64,000 nucleotides of DNA from Syngnathus acus (GCF_901709675.1 NC_051090.1:8077842-8141841); one strand, 5' to 3'; shown: positions 13,901-29,462, counted from the stretch's first letter. Notes: generated from the sequence alone by a model not told the origin. Made by a program: numbers and translations.

Positions 13901-15868
13901 TTCCTACTCGATCTGAGAAGCACTGTGACTACTGATGTGGGTGTTAAGCCTTGGTGAGCCAGGGGCGAAAACAGGCTAATTCCCACAAAATCTAATTGAC
14001 TCGGGTTAATGCCTCACTGCTTCTTCAAAAAACAAGCCCACCTGAATGCTATATTTGGAAGTAAGTCTCTGTTTCAAAAATATATATGTCCACTCTTAAT
14101 GTATGCTTTCTCTCTTCCCTCTCATATAATTTATGTGAAGTAATTCACCTCCATTTCTTACATAAATCATTATTGTTTTAATACTCACTCTTTAACAAAT
14201 GTTTGAAGCTGGGTCTTGATTGATCTCTGGGCCTGATCGAACAGTATCTGTACAGTAAAAGATGATTGCCAATTAGATGAACAATGGTTGTATGTATGAA
14301 ACAAGACAAACAGTTCTTGAAGAAAGTCACAAGTCGATGGCGTATGTCAATCAATGCCTTATATTGCCAATCACCAAAAAAAAAATCACTCACAGCTTGG
14401 AGAGAGATGCAAAAGCTTCAAAATAGCGAATGCAGTGTGGCGATTTTTAATAATAACGGCATCGGATTTTTTAAAGCTCATCAAAAATAATAACGACATT
14501 AATCATTTATTCAAATAATCATTATGTGCAGCTCTAACATTAATTTTTGAAATGTCGTTATTCCATATCATCGTTGATCGTAATCTGTATTGAGCAATTA
14601 GCATAAAACACTCTCCCATTGGAAAACTACGCTTCTCTGTGACTTGCCAAACAAGATTTTTGGTCATTGTGATACTTGCTTACTTTTTTTTTTTTTGCTA
14701 TTTAGTCAAATGCTAATAGGCAGCGATTTCTCACAGGCACTTCACCCTTATTATGAATTCTATGTAATTTGGAAAGCAGAGAGGACAATCTGAGTAGTGT
14801 GCTTAGGATAGCCTAGCACTATCAAACAAAGCACTGTTTCAGATCATGTGCGAAAAGATCGCTAAGTGGTAACAACCACTTTTGAGAATCAGCTGACGTG
14901 GCCAGAGTTGAAGCCACAGACTGCCATACCAGATGGGTTTTGTCATCAGCCAGCTGTCAACAAGGGGATTCAAACACTGAGAACACATCCCGTTTCACAT
15001 GGAAGAACCTACCGTGTGATAGTTGATCATTTCCTGAAGGCTTTCTGCAAACTTTGAAAGACTGGACTGTGGAGACAAAAGGGGGACAAACATCAGTTAA
15101 AAAAATCTGTTAAGATGACATACAATCATGGCCTAATAGCTCAACGTTTTGTTTTTTTAACTCCACATTAATTTGGGATTTTGGTGAACTTAACAAGAGT
15201 TTGAATGTTTGTGGCTCAATCAAATCAAGATAATCCACCTTGGATCAGAGCTTTATTTTGAAAGCACACAAAAGAGGTGTGAGTCAGACTATGTATTTAC
15301 CTCGATGACTTCATCTTTGGTAGATTGCAAAGCGAGCTCCCGGATCCCGTTGACAAACTGTTTGTTGGCAGCATTGTAAGCTTTCCCAGCATCTATCATC
15401 CCAATGCACAACTTCACCAGCTAAAGACAGATAACATCAAAAAAAGCATGCCATGAAGACGAGGTAACGTGGTGTCAAGTAGGAATCTAAGGCATTGTTA
15501 GCTTCTTCAAATAAAAAAGGAACTTGTTGACCTTCTGGGTCACTTGGTGGGGGACACAGATAGTTTTAGGTTATGCAAACATAAACCGAGCCTGGCTATA
15601 CGCCATTCTCTCCCACGGAGATGTCTGAGCCAACATTTTTAAAAAACTCAACATTCATCCGTCCATTTTCTGTACAAAAAAAATATTTGCAATGTACTGC
15701 ATCAAGACACTCACAGGGATAAAGAATGAACAGAGTAGTGACCATGAGAGAAAATTTAAGTGACTCTGGAGAATTCATGAACAATTATGAGAATGTAATC
15801 CTTTTGTATTGTCTTGTTTTGAGTGTGTTGCTACATGGATGTGTGGCTTTTTAAAAACTCCACCCATC

Positions 15869-15903
<35 letters not shown>

Positions 15904-18900
15904 CTTGTAAGAGACACTCCCACTCTCCAGTAGATCCTTCCTCTTTATAGCAAGAAAGGAAGTAAAGGCTGGGCTGAGTCACAGAGGTGGGATTTTGAGA
16001 AGGGGTGGGAGGGGGGAGTGAGAACACTCTAATAAGTCCAGCAACAATGACCACGAATAGTTTGGGCCCAAGGTCTCTAGGTAAATATAATTCTCTTATA
16101 TATGGGGAGGACACAGAAATATTAGTATTACATCCACAGTGAAAAAGAAAAAAATAAATAAAATGATGAGGGGAGAAAAAAAGTGTTATTGCTATGTTAT
16201 TACAACAGCATTTACTATATTAGACAAACACTATTAAAATGTATTTGCGGTCAGCAAACAGCCTGTCGTTGTCATGTATGACCTCTAACCTCAGAAGTGT
16301 ACGTCAAACTCATTGCCCTTTGCATTCATCAGTACCCAAGAAGTAGCGCTCGGTTTCAAAAACATTGGTGAGTAGTGTACAATGCTTAAATGAACAATAA
16401 TAAACAAAATATGATCTACAAACATGGTACTCACTTTGTCGAGCTTCGATTCCAACTCGCACACATCCCCCTCCACTTCCTCTATGGTGGCTCTGCAGAA
16501 GAAATATTAAAAAGATAAATGTCAGCTTGGTTTACTTATTGGTCAGTTGTGATACATTTGATTTGTTGAATTTTCTATCTTTTATGTATCATTTGTCATA
16601 CTCAAGGCATGGGATTGTTTAAGAAAGAAATGCATGAGGTCAGCGACGGTGCTTGACAGAAACGCAAGGGTGTTTCCGTGAAATTGGGCAGAAGGATTAA
16701 AAGCAACACCCTACTGTAATAGCAGTGGGACAGATGTTTGTTGTTTGTCCCTTGAGTCACATCAACAGCCGCCAACAACATCATCTGGCATCACGTCAAA
16801 CAAAGTACAAGAGGACATCTCGGGTAGCGCTCTGCTTTTACTGCAGAAACCATACAATACTACCGTCTACAAGAATCCTTCTGCATGTTAAATGCGAACA
16901 ATATGAGACCACAAACATACTGCGGCCATTGTTCAACCAAGGACAACATGACAATTACCTCAAAGCTTGTGAATGTACTGCTACCCAGGAATGTAGGCAA
17001 AACAGCTATTATGTGTATTTAATGTGAAAAACATGCAGCAAGTGAAGCTGTATAGTCTGTCTGTAGACATTCCAAACAATACCCCTCGAACCAGTAGAAA
17101 CTTGCAAATCAATTAATTTGGCCAACTATGTTTAGTTGCTACTTGGAAATATTTATATACGTATTCATTCATTATCCGAACTGCCTCATAATCATGATCA
17201 GGGGTGTCAAACTCATTTTTCTGGCGGGCCGCATTGTAGTCATAGCTTCTTGCGGAGGGCCATTATGACTGTCAACCCAAATAAATGTATGAACGCCTCA
17301 TATTATATACAGTAAAGTACAGTAAAAGATATTATTAAAAGTGAAAACAATTTGCAATTCTAATAATGACACACGAATTTGATGCACAATTTGTCTTCGC
17401 GGGTCACATAAAATGATGTGGTGGGCCGCATCTGGCCCCCGGGCCTTGAGTTTGACACCTGTGTTCTAGATGATCACATGGGCCCATTCATATCGGAGAC
17501 TCTTGAGTCAAACTGACTAATGGTCAAGTGGTGTATAGTAGCCTATAAAGGACTCAGTGATAGTAATATAGTACCAAAGTAAACTGCAAACGACACTGGG
17601 ATGGAAGTTGGGGCGCTCAGATTGCGTTGCTAATAGAACAGATGTAATTAATATTTTTTTAACCTTTGACAAGAAAACATAAGTGGATTGTGTCTTCAAA
17701 TATATGGCAACAATAAAGACGGTCCAATAGTATTCTGGTTAATATATATTCTCAAAATAGTTGTGCACACACAAGCTTATCACATCTTTTCAAAGTGGCA
17801 TCAATAAGCAGCCATCCGCGGAGAGCCCACATGCTGCTGTGAAGAAAGGCGAGAGATGCAGGTATTTTGCTTCAAGTGAAAAGCACTTGGCAAATCATCT
17901 GACGTCTGGTTCTAGCAGAACAAAAACAAAGAAAAAAGTCATGCAAGTTGCCACGAGGCACACAATCACGATTTCATGACAATAAACTCTACATTAGACT
18001 TTGTATGTGAGGCTAAATTTCCATTTCAGAAATGTCATGACTGAACCTAACACAAGAACCCTGCAGCAGTAGAGCCTTCTGTCTTCTACTCTAACTTTTC
18101 TGTCCGAGACAAAACAAATGTGAGAAGCAAGACATTGCGGTTAAAAAGTTGGGTAGTGAGGTTGACGCTAGGGCTAGATAAAGACTAGGTGTGGTTTGTT
18201 GTAGTCTCTATCCCATCGAAAGGAAAATGCAAAACCACATGAGCAAAGAAAAGGCCAAATCAGCACTCAAGGAATGTTTAGATCCCTCTTCTCACTGAAA
18301 AGGTATTTCTCCACAGTAAGGATGGGCCTTCCTTCTTAAAACTGAGATAGTTACGCTATTTAAAACAAACATCCCCACTAGTCAGTTGTATTAAATCCAT
18401 AACAAAATAAGGTTCCCTGTAAAAAATTACATTTCTTTTGGTTTTTGTGAGGACCTGCCAGAGAACAGTAATGACACTTGTCCTTGGCTTTGTGCTGCCA
18501 AGTTTTCCGTGCAAAGGTTTGTAGGGCAGCGAGTAAAACTGAGTCATCCCTTACTTCTAATTTTAAATTCATGTCAGAATTGCAGCCTACCATGTGCACT
18601 CACAGGGCCCCAGACTAATTGCGTAAAACACAAATTTGATGCCTCTTAAAGCAGTACCGTATTTTCCGGACTATAAGGCGCACCGGATTATAAGGCGCAC
18701 ATTCAATGAATGGTCCATTTTAAAACGTTGTCCTTATATAAGGGGCACCAGACTATAAGGCGCACTATTAATGCATCATGTCAGATTTTTAATCCGAATC
18801 AAACCATTCTCCATTTTCTCTTTTTTATTTCAACTTCAGACGCAACAAATTACTTTATAATCACAAAATAATGACCCATAGTCTTTTTGATTCATGATTC

Positions 18901-21900
18901 ATAGTCTTCAGCGGGCCACTTATGATTGATTTCATGACACAATGCTTCAGGCCAGTTTAAATTTAGGAATTTGGTCCATATATAAGGCGCACCGGACTAT
19001 AAGGCGCTTTGAGAACATTTTAGGTTTTCGGTGCGCCTTATAGTCTGGAAAATACGGTACATTGTATTGTTTCAATAAACTACCATTGAGTAGCCCTACT
19101 ATATGTTGCTGTAATTGGAGACCGAAAATGAGAAAATTTGGAGGCAGGTGTTGCTAGGCAATGTATGTGATGCTGTCAAAAATAAAACTCTTGGGAAAAA
19201 ACAAAAAAAAAAAACATGTTTTTTTTACTATTTGAAGCAGGGTTCATTCTTTCACCACTGAGATTAGCAGGGATTCGCTGTACAGCGTAAAAATGCTGAT
19301 TGGTGACAGGAAGTCCACTACATTATAGTGACAGAGTCTGTGGCAAAAATAAAAAAATAAAAAAAAAATTAACAGTATAACTTGGTTATTGTCGATAGAA
19401 ATGCAGAGAATGGGGTGAGCGCAACGCTATGACGGAGATCCTGTAATTGTTTGAAAGTGGAGCAGCGGTTCTTTGGCGAGGCGTCCCGCTGTTGTGGAAC
19501 ACACCAATGGAGGTTTACACAACATCAACAACATTTTCTTAAAAAGGGGTGAACATTTAGAGCAGCAATTTTCTCTTCAAGGTGTATGATGACACTAGCA
19601 AGAAACCTGTCAGTCCCCTACTTTTAATCACCATAACAAATGCTAATTAAAAGGAAATGGCCCGCAGCTTAATTAAATCAGAAAGCAACAGGGCGAGCAT
19701 GCTAACAAGCGTACAGCTTGCCTCCCAAGTGACGCTCATCTATGGCAATTTGCGTACTGCTCACCGGGTACAGGTTCAGTGCCTGTCATCTGCTGACTCG
19801 ACAGTTGTCGGTAAATGAGGGGAAAGCAGGAACGTTTGACCAATTCCTTCATATAGCACAACACACCCGAGCTCATCTGATGTTGTAATACGCACCATCA
19901 CACAAGTGTAAAAATTTAAACCAAACTATAAATTTCCATCCTCATTGTAACCAAGACAGCAAAGCATGTTTCATATAACCTACTTCATGCATCTTGTAAA
20001 TTTGTCAAATTAAGAAAAATCAACATGGTTTATGCACATAGACAGCTAGGAAATGTGCGAAAAAAAGAAGAAGCTTGTGCCAAATTACCACTTGGAAAAA
20101 AAGCCCCTCTCTTTCTCTCTTTGGGGGGGGTTCCATATTCTCTGGCACAATGTTGAAAGCAAACACTAAAATGGAAAACAGTTGTGTGAATGAACGCTGC
20201 TCCACTATACTGGTGTACGGATCACATTTTCATCCATTCTCTCCTGCTTTATCCTCCTCTCTGGGCAAAAGGCGTTGGGGTTGGGGGGCGGTGGAAAAAG
20301 AATGGAAAACGGTTTGGAAATAATCTGTGATTCATCCACACGTGATAAACCTGCAGTGATGACTTTACTAAATGGCCAAAAGGTCACAAGTCATGGATGA
20401 ATGTGGTAATAACTGCACAGCATTCTGGGAAATACATTAGCATGACATTGAAGCTACAGATTGGATAGTGGCGACACGGCACATTCATGTCAACAATTAA
20501 TGAGCTGTAATGACAGTTGACGGCAAATCTAAAAAAACATTATTTTCATTAAAGCCATTTATTGAAACAAAAGATGCGTGATAATTTGTAGCTAAATTAT
20601 GTCTCTAATCTGCTTAATTATTTCTTTAACCCAAACACCACAACACTCAATCAATAATTTGCACCTAGGGAAAACAATGAGTCAGCCTACAAGCATGTCA
20701 GGCATCTCAGACGATGGTGTTAAATCACCAAGGCCTCAATAGAAACAAAACTCTGTCATAGGCCAAATACTCCTTCTATTTTTTATTTCTATCTTTGAAT
20801 CCGCAAAAAAAAACAGAAGTATCCAGAAGTTCATCCAGCAATGGATTGTACACCATTTTTTATTCAACTTTACTTAAAATTACACTTTTACAGGTTTGAG
20901 TTCATCACTCCATGTCAGTTTGTGATAAACAATGAACCATCTGACCTAAGAGCTAAGTCTAGTAGCTTTGACTTATCAAACCAAAGGTCACCGATGACAA
21001 GATTAAACTAACTGATATGATCCATTCTGCATTTTGAAAAAGTTGCTGTCAAAAGGAATTGAAGAATTAAGACATGCTGCACCGATCACACTAGTTTTGA
21101 CCAGCAACTCAAAGAAACGCAACAGCTCAAGACACTCTCTTGTGCTCCACAAATGACTCTTTAACATCTGTTCCTCATTTGTATGAGAAGAGAGGATGTT
21201 GCTGCATCACAAAATAAGGAGGTCGAGAAAGGAACGCAAGAGGCGTTTTCTCAGATGTCTGGGAAATGGAAAACGAGAGCAAATGTGGATGTTTAGAGCA
21301 GAAGATCAACATTTGAAACAGACTTTTAGTTGCCTTTCACACACCGAAACTCATTGGGACTGTGAAATGTGTCCAGTCATCATGCAACGATTACACCCTG
21401 ATCAAATCGGGTGACATCATACACAATCCATGACATAAGGACATGAATGGCGACGTGTGGGAATCCGATAGGCGAATGGAAATTCAAATGAAGTGGTAAT
21501 AATGCGCACGCTGGCGTCTATTTAATTGTGATTATGATATAGGAGGATATCAACACAATGCAATCAAGTCCCAAAATAATTTTATAATAATCCACATTAA
21601 AAATTGCAGGTCCTCTTTACATAATTGATCGGCATTAAAGAGACCCCACTTGCGACTATATTACTTCGTGAGTTTTTTTTTTTTTTTCCTGCTCGGCTGG
21701 CTTCAGCTTTCTTGAGACCAAAATAGTAATGTGGCCGCTTGCAGTATAATACTGCTCTGCATAAAACTAGCATGATAGGTTTGTCAAATAAACATTGAAG
21801 GAGAAATGGACATTTACGCACGCACACTCACACACAGTTGTCATCGCTCACCTGAACCGAGGGGAGTCCTTCAAACATTCCTCGAAATCCACAGTTATCT

Positions 21901-21904
21901 TCAT
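1510..21904 (-). CDS. acap2: Arf GTPase-activating protein with coiled-coil/BAR, ankyrin repeat and PH domains 2
   Basis: ACAP2 stimulates GTP hydrolysis on Arf6 at plasma membrane and recycling endosomes. Coding exons, 5' to 3' on the minus strand: 21852-21904, 16435-16492, 15301-15420, 15013-15066, 14189-14247, 13407-13590, 11961-12005, 11781-11876, 9371-9445, 6340-6452, 6039-6090, 5744-5844, 5538-5643, 5240-5451, 4780-4849, 4515-4609, 4152-4354, 3506-3607, 2808-2900, 2380-2588, 2204-2313, 2025-2135, 1510-1657. They sum to 2469 nt, every junction keeps phase, and each intron is GT-AG. The product is 822 aa (788 without the 3506-3607 exon; human about 778). It starts [17 protein letters not shown], the family N terminus. 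Order: BAR (about 1-248), PH (about 266-360), ArfGAP zinc finger (from about 400), proline-rich linker, ankyrin repeats (about 665-770). ACAP2 rather than ACAP3 is favoured by the BAR sequence ([15 protein letters not shown]) and by the neighbouring ppp1r2. Confidence 0.96.
2025..2588 (-). other. acap2: acap2 exons 20-22: ankyrin repeats
   Basis: Exons 2380-2588, 2204-2313 and 2025-2135 encode the ankyrin region. Repeat motifs read [53 protein letters not shown] and [19 protein letters not shown]. These mediate partner binding; Rab35 binds ACAP2 here in mammals. The start of exon 20 ([20 protein letters not shown]) is not conserved with mammals. Its acceptor (2589) was chosen because it alone keeps phase. 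Confidence 0.92.
3506..3607 (-). other. acap2: acap2 exon 18: 34-codon phase-1 cassette exon
   Basis: This 102-nt exon has phase 1 at both ends, so inclusion or skipping keeps frame. It encodes [19 protein letters not shown] plus a short flank, a segment I recall in the paralogue ACAP3 but not in canonical human ACAP2. Skipping joins exon 17 to exon 19 as VKSADSGIQ, which matches human VRSNDSGIQ. The 3' splice site is modest (ccctttgcaaag); the donor is gtaag. Confidence 0.82.
4152..4354 (-). other. acap2: acap2 exon 17: charged and proline-rich linker
   Basis: This exon starts [17 protein letters not shown], the conserved end of the ArfGAP region, then becomes charged and serine-rich. It carries a proline cluster ([15 protein letters not shown]) of the kind bound by SH3 domains. 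It ends with one base of the next codon (phase 1), so it can join either exon 18 or exon 19 in frame. Confidence 0.9.
4515..5451 (-). other. acap2: acap2 exons 14-16: ArfGAP catalytic domain
   Basis: Exons 5240-5451, 4780-4849 and 4515-4609 encode residues 373-497. The zinc finger is intact as CX2CX16CX2CX4R, with cysteines near residues 415, 418, 435 and 438. The following arginine, about 443 in CSGIHR, is the catalytic arginine of the family and is split across the exon 14/15 junction. [19 protein letters not shown] and [20 protein letters not shown] match the ArfGAP core. A catalytically competent GAP is expected. Confidence 0.95.
5538..6452 (-). other. acap2: acap2 exons 10-13: PH domain
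   Basis: Exons 6340-6452, 6039-6090, 5744-5844 and 5538-5643 encode residues 249-372. Visible PH-domain features are [20 protein letters not shown] at the start of the beta-sandwich and the C-terminal helix [19 protein letters not shown]. In this family the PH domain binds phosphoinositides and is needed for GAP activity on membranes. Confidence 0.93.
6453..9370 (-). other. acap2: acap2 intron 9
   Basis: This 2.9-kb intron shows no coding potential beyond chance open frames. It contains a (GT)15 tract at 7891-7921 and nothing else recognisable. Confidence 0.8.
7891..7921. repeat. (GT)15 microsatellite
   Basis: Perfect GT dinucleotide run inside acap2 intron 9. Confidence 0.97.
9446..11780 (-). 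other. acap2: acap2 intron 8
   Basis: This 2.3-kb intron is AT-rich, with a poly(A) run near 10898-10913 and a C run near 11045-11053. I saw no exon, RNA gene or transposon end. Confidence 0.75.
15870..15902. repeat. (CA)n microsatellite
   Basis: Perfect AC/CA dinucleotide run of about 16 units in the acap2 intron between exons 2 and 3. Confidence 0.97.
17209..17463. mobile_element. hAT-like MITE, family A, copy 1
   Basis: A 255-bp element bounded by terminal inverted repeats: caggggtgtcaaactca at the left and tgagtttgacacctgtg at the right. It shares its GGGCCGCAT/CATCTGGCC termini and interior with the element at 37384-37708, in the opposite orientation. The 8-bp flanks (atcatgat and ttctagat) match at 5 of 8 positions, consistent with a decayed target duplication. 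It has no coding capacity. Confidence 0.8.
18655..19059. mobile_element. Unclassified MITE with long inverted ends and TA flanks
   Basis: The ends are near-perfect inverted repeats: ccgtattttccggactataa on the left and its complement (about 27 bp, one or two mismatches) on the right. They sit between TA dinucleotides that could be the target duplication. Sub-terminal ATAAGGCGCAC motifs repeat four or more times. The interior (about 18770-18890) is shared, in reverse orientation, with 51600-51720. There is no ORF. The superfamily is uncertain. Confidence 0.75.
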
Positions 21905-22340
21905 GTTGCCGCGTAAGCGTGATCGTTAAACACCCGAGCGCTATTTGATCGTCAAGACGGTAATCCAGGTTGAGTCTTTGTGGCTAATTAGCTTGTTTGC
22001 TAACGTTAGTGTACCGCTGCGCTGTCCGACCAGCTGGCCGCCGAGTCCGTCAGTCAACTAGCCAGCTAGCCTCAAAAGGCCAGCAGCTACGTTTTACAAG
22101 GGGCACAAATGTAACCATAAACGAGAGCAAGCGGGCTGCGATGACGCCGAATCCTCGACTATTCCGGACACGGCAATCGGTCACGGGTACGGAAAGTGTC
22201 GCCGAGTGTCTCGCTCATGGCAGCCAGTGGGAGAAGCTTTTCTTCCACGCACTTACTACGGACTATTACGTAGATCGTCTATACACGTAAGACGTGATGC
22301 GACGCAACCGACCGACTCAACTACTACACAGTAATGATTG
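21905..22340 (-). promoter_or_regulatory. acap2: acap2 5' UTR and promoter region
   Basis: The sequence directly upstream of the acap2 ATG is richer in CpG than its surroundings. It carries an inverted CCAAT box (gattggcccgcc, 22336-22347) about 430 bp upstream of the start codon on the coding strand. The transcription start cannot be placed. The ATG at 21904-21902 is chosen because it opens the conserved family N terminus. Confidence 0.5.
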
Positions 22341-22552
22341 GCCCGCCATTCACAATATAACTAAGTAACAAATGAACAATCTGCGCGATTAGGTCAAATT
22401 ATATTTTTTTTCACTAAAGATTGGTTATAACCGAATAATAACCCGAAACCGAAGTTGCGTTAACAGCCCTGTAATACCAATCGAATATTTTTCAAAAACT
22501 GTAGTGAACTCGCCAAAAACACATGCATTACGAGTGAGTTGTTATCTCAATA

Positions 22553-22558
22553 TTTATT
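22553..22558 (-). terminator. ppp1r2: Candidate distal poly(A) signal of ppp1r2
   Basis: Canonical AATAAA on the minus strand (tttatt on plus). It is the last such hexamer before the acap2 promoter; use is inferred. Confidence 0.4.
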
Positions 22559-23155
22559 ATCTTTGCACCCAGTCACAGGCTTCAAGATCCGTTGGAATTA
22601 CTGTTGATGAGTCCCCGGGATAAACAAGCTCTTTCCTTGCTGTACTACTAGATGAAATAGATATCTCCATCGGTCGCTTGTTTTAAAGTACTGAATGCAA
22701 TCTGATGACGAATGAGACATGTTTATGCGTGTAACGAGAGTTTTTAAATTGCAGATTCAACAGCGACCGCGGAAGAATTGTAAATAATTCGAGCATGACC
22801 TCGATCGTGGTTTTTATCCTATTGTAAATTGCTAGTAGTCCAGGGGGACAAATCCAATCTGCTGTTGAACACTGCCATCAACTGTCGGGTAGAAAGATTA
22901 CATGTGTCAAGTTTTCACTGCACACCCACAATAAGTACAAACAAGTGGAGAAAATGAGACAAAAAAATAATAACAACATGATACACAACCTGTTCATACT
23001 TCACCTGTTCAGGATGTTCTCTATTGTATTTCCATAACAATGCTCAGCACATCATCAGTCACAAAAAAATAATACAACACCGTCAACCTTCACCTCAATA
23101 TTTGAAATAACGTTATACAGGATTAGGAACCCATAATAACGCCAATATTCATTAC

Positions 23156-23161
23156 TTTATT
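23156..23161 (-). terminator. ppp1r2: Candidate proximal poly(A) signal of ppp1r2
   Basis: Canonical AATAAA on the minus strand about 1.1 kb after the ppp1r2 stop codon; use is inferred. Confidence 0.4.
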
Positions 23162-24242
23162 CATCAGTAGCATTTTTTCCTCCTGCTTGAACATTAGCTA
23201 AGCACAAAATGAACTAGGCCATTCAATGCATGTCCCACATTAGAATTTACAGTTAAATTCTGTATGATAAAGCTAAGATGTTATGGAAAGTCAAAATTAA
23301 GCAAGCGCAGTGAACATTGGTTGTGTTCAAGTTGATAAAGGACCATTGTGAAAGAAAAAGCACACAGTATTTCCTTCAACATCTGACTTCCTATGGACAT
23401 GCACTTAGTGCACCGTTTGTATGACTTAATACTGTTTCGTCCTTGAACGTTAGATAACATTCCTCCACCCAAGAACAACAGAGAGGTGGAGCCTAAATCA
23501 GTCTTGCCTTTTACACTCACAATAGTGAGGCGCAGGGGGGGGAAACAAACTGTACATGGAAAAGTGCTTTTTTTTTTTTTAAAGATAACCATGATTTTCA
23601 GTGTTTAAAATAAAGGTCATTCAAGAGGTTAGAGATATTCTTAAGATGATAAGTGAGGTTTTGTGCTTTGTAAAAAGCCAGAAATCAAGTGAAAAAAATA
23701 AAAATCAGTGTTGGTAGATTTTTTTTGTGTTTTAAAGAAAAATCCGCTTTTGACTTGTGTGATACTGCAGCATCCAAAATGTCTAGCAATCATGGACATA
23801 TAACTAAAATTGTCAATCATGTCAAAACAAACCAGAAATTGTGTCACAGTTTCAAAGTCCACCTGAACTGCAGCTGGTACAAGCACAGTCATGAGAGGGC
23901 AGGGGTTCCCCTTGCGTGACCTTCTTTTCCTCAATGGCCTTCAAATCTTTTTACACTCATATTGTATTCAGAGCGCACCAGCTCAGCGAGGAGGGGAGAT
24001 GGAGACCTTCATGGTGTCAGGGAAGGACATTGCAACTAGGTTTGAGGTTCAATTGCATTTTTTGGAGCAGTGCGGACAGATGAATTGAAGGTTACCGTCT
24101 GTTTAGGGGAGTTAAATGGATCGAGCGCGGGAGGGGGGGGGCGGCTGGTGTTTGGCGCGACATTGAAAACACGCGGCGCAGTGATGTCGTCTGTCAGTAA
24201 GGTGAGTTGACACACGTACTCGAGTGGGAGGTGTCGGCTCAT

Positions 24243-28049
<3,807 letters not shown>

Positions 28050-28349
28050 TCCTTCCCACACACTCGCTGTCAAAACGGGCTGCTCGCGCAGGTGTTGATC
28101 ACCGATCGCTTTTCCTTAGTCGATTTCTTCCTTTCAGTAGTCAAAGAGTGGATCAAACATGCTCGCTTTGATTATTCAACGATCTTCAATGCGTTCAGGT
28201 AAATCCTGGGTATGATCCACAGAGGGAGAGCACATTTCTGCTCTGTTGGCTCACGACTGGCGTGGTAACTGTGCTGAGAGCTAGTGTACTCGAGACAACT
28301 TATCGCGATAGTTTGAAAACGCGACTGCCGTGTAACGTTTGTAACCCTC

Positions 28350-28476
28350 GGACAACATTGTTACATTTCATCTTTTGAAATTCATCCGATTCATCCGATC
28401 GTGTTTTCTCTATTTAGAACACAAACCTGCATGTATACGTGGTCACAGTAGCCCATTATTAATTAAATAAAATACG
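28350..28476 (+). repeat. Imperfect direct repeat, copy 1
   Basis: Shares acaaacctgcatgtatacgt, the following CACA-GTAGCCCATT-like segment and an ATAAAATACGA tail with 28698-28822, with many substitutions. Both copies lie upstream of ppp1r2 and rnf13. It could be a local duplication or two copies of a short transposon. Confidence 0.65.
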
Positions 28477-28697
28477 ATCAAATAAAATGATTTAGGCTGA
28501 TTTAGGAATGATAGTTTAGGCTTTTTCACAGATTTCAAATTGACTTAACTTCTGTAGCTAAAGCCATGTTTCTAGGTCCCGAAGAATTGGTTCCAACGCA
28601 GGCTTTGAAATAAACTATAGGGAGCAGCAAGATGACGTTGCAGCAGCGGTAAAAGAAGTACAGCAAAATAAGAACGTCTTCCGGGTCAATGCACTCA

Positions 28698-28822
28698 GGA
28701 CATCTTATTGGGACATTACATCTTCTGAACGCCCTTGATGATGTTTCTCATTTAAAAAAACAAACCTGCACGTATAGGTGGCCACAATACTGCATTGTTC
28801 AATCAAATAAAACACGAAAAAA
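28698..28822 (+). repeat. Imperfect direct repeat, copy 2
   Basis: Contains acaaacctgcacgtataggt followed by a matching GTGGCCACAATACTGCATT segment and ATAAAACACGA, parallel to copy 1. Upstream similarity (ACATTACATCTTCTGAA against ACATTTCATCTTTTGAA) extends the match. Confidence 0.65.
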
Positions 28823-29299
28823 ATCCAGTATTTATTTTTCATGTCTTACTCTGGTGAAGTACGCATTTTTAGAAATACACGCACAGACGCACACTTACAC
28901 AATCCAAGCTGCTCATGTCAGGTAATGCTTCTGTGGTGTTTCGCCCAGAGATAAAGCGTACGGACTTCATTGGAATGCCGGAGAGAAAAATCTGGACAAA
29001 AAAATGTAAAAAGATTCATTCTGTCCGAAGGTAAAAAAAAAAAAAAAAAAAAAATTCACACCTTACCGGACAATAAACAAAAGAAACTAATGAATATACT
29101 GTCTGCTGTTGAATCAGTTTGGAGGTGCGCGCAGCTCAAAATGTTGTTTTGGAGCTGTCACGTGTGAAATGTTTACATCTGGAATCATTTCCGGAAAGAA
29201 ACCTGATTGACAGTAATTTTGTCCAATCAGAGCTAGGACGGTGGAGCGCTCGTATGGTGGAAACTTGTACGATCACTTGAAGCAAGAGGATAGCAAACT

Positions 29300-29462
29300 G
29301 GAGTGGATTAGCGGTTCGGCCCCAGCGTTCTAAAGGGATGACGTGCATTCACGATCGATGTCGTTGCACTCAGTTTTTCACATGACTTGTAGAGTCGTAT
29401 AGTTATGTCCCTGCTTGGAACCTCCTTAGGACAAGAAAAAAAAGCATCGCGGCGAAATCGAG
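29300..29462 (+). other. rnf13: Likely rnf13 5' non-coding exon end
   Basis: A consensus 5' splice site (cgaaatcgag followed by gtaaca) at 29462/29463 closes a CpG-bearing stretch downstream of CCAAT and ETS-like sites. The coding exon has a good acceptor at 30396/30397 (ttccttacttttccttaaag), so a leader exon here is plausible. Its 5' end is not determinable; the start given is nominal. Confidence 0.4.

Larger units (their letters stand above)
16493..21851 (-). other. acap2: acap2 intron 1
   Basis: This 5.4-kb first intron, the longest of the gene, carries two MITE-like elements (17209-17463 and 18655-19059). The rest is unique-looking AT-rich sequence without an exon that I could recognise. 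Confidence 0.8.
9371..21904 (-). other. acap2: acap2 exons 1-9: BAR domain
   Basis: The first nine coding exons encode residues 1-248 and correspond to the BAR/coiled-coil domain, which dimerises and senses membrane curvature. Exon 6 (13407-13590) is the largest and carries the highly conserved stretch [19 protein letters not shown]. Exon 8 (11781-11876) encodes [19 protein letters not shown]. The join of exons 5 and 6 gives KDDLRKF where the mammalian protein has KEDLRKF. The domain boundary is from family knowledge; the exon boundaries are read from splice sites and phase. Confidence 0.9.
22341..24242 (-). other. ppp1r2: ppp1r2 3' UTR
   Basis: This stretch follows the ppp1r2 stop and has no coding exon. 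Two minus-strand AATAAA signals are present, at 23156-23161 and 22553-22558. The distal one would give a 3' UTR of about 1.7 kb and place the end of ppp1r2 within a few hundred bases of the acap2 promoter. Confidence 0.55.

Noticed and set aside
15640-15690. Short LINE-tail-like sequence (ccgtccattttctgtac)
   Set aside because: Only about 17 bases match the fish LINE tail; too short to call a repeat.
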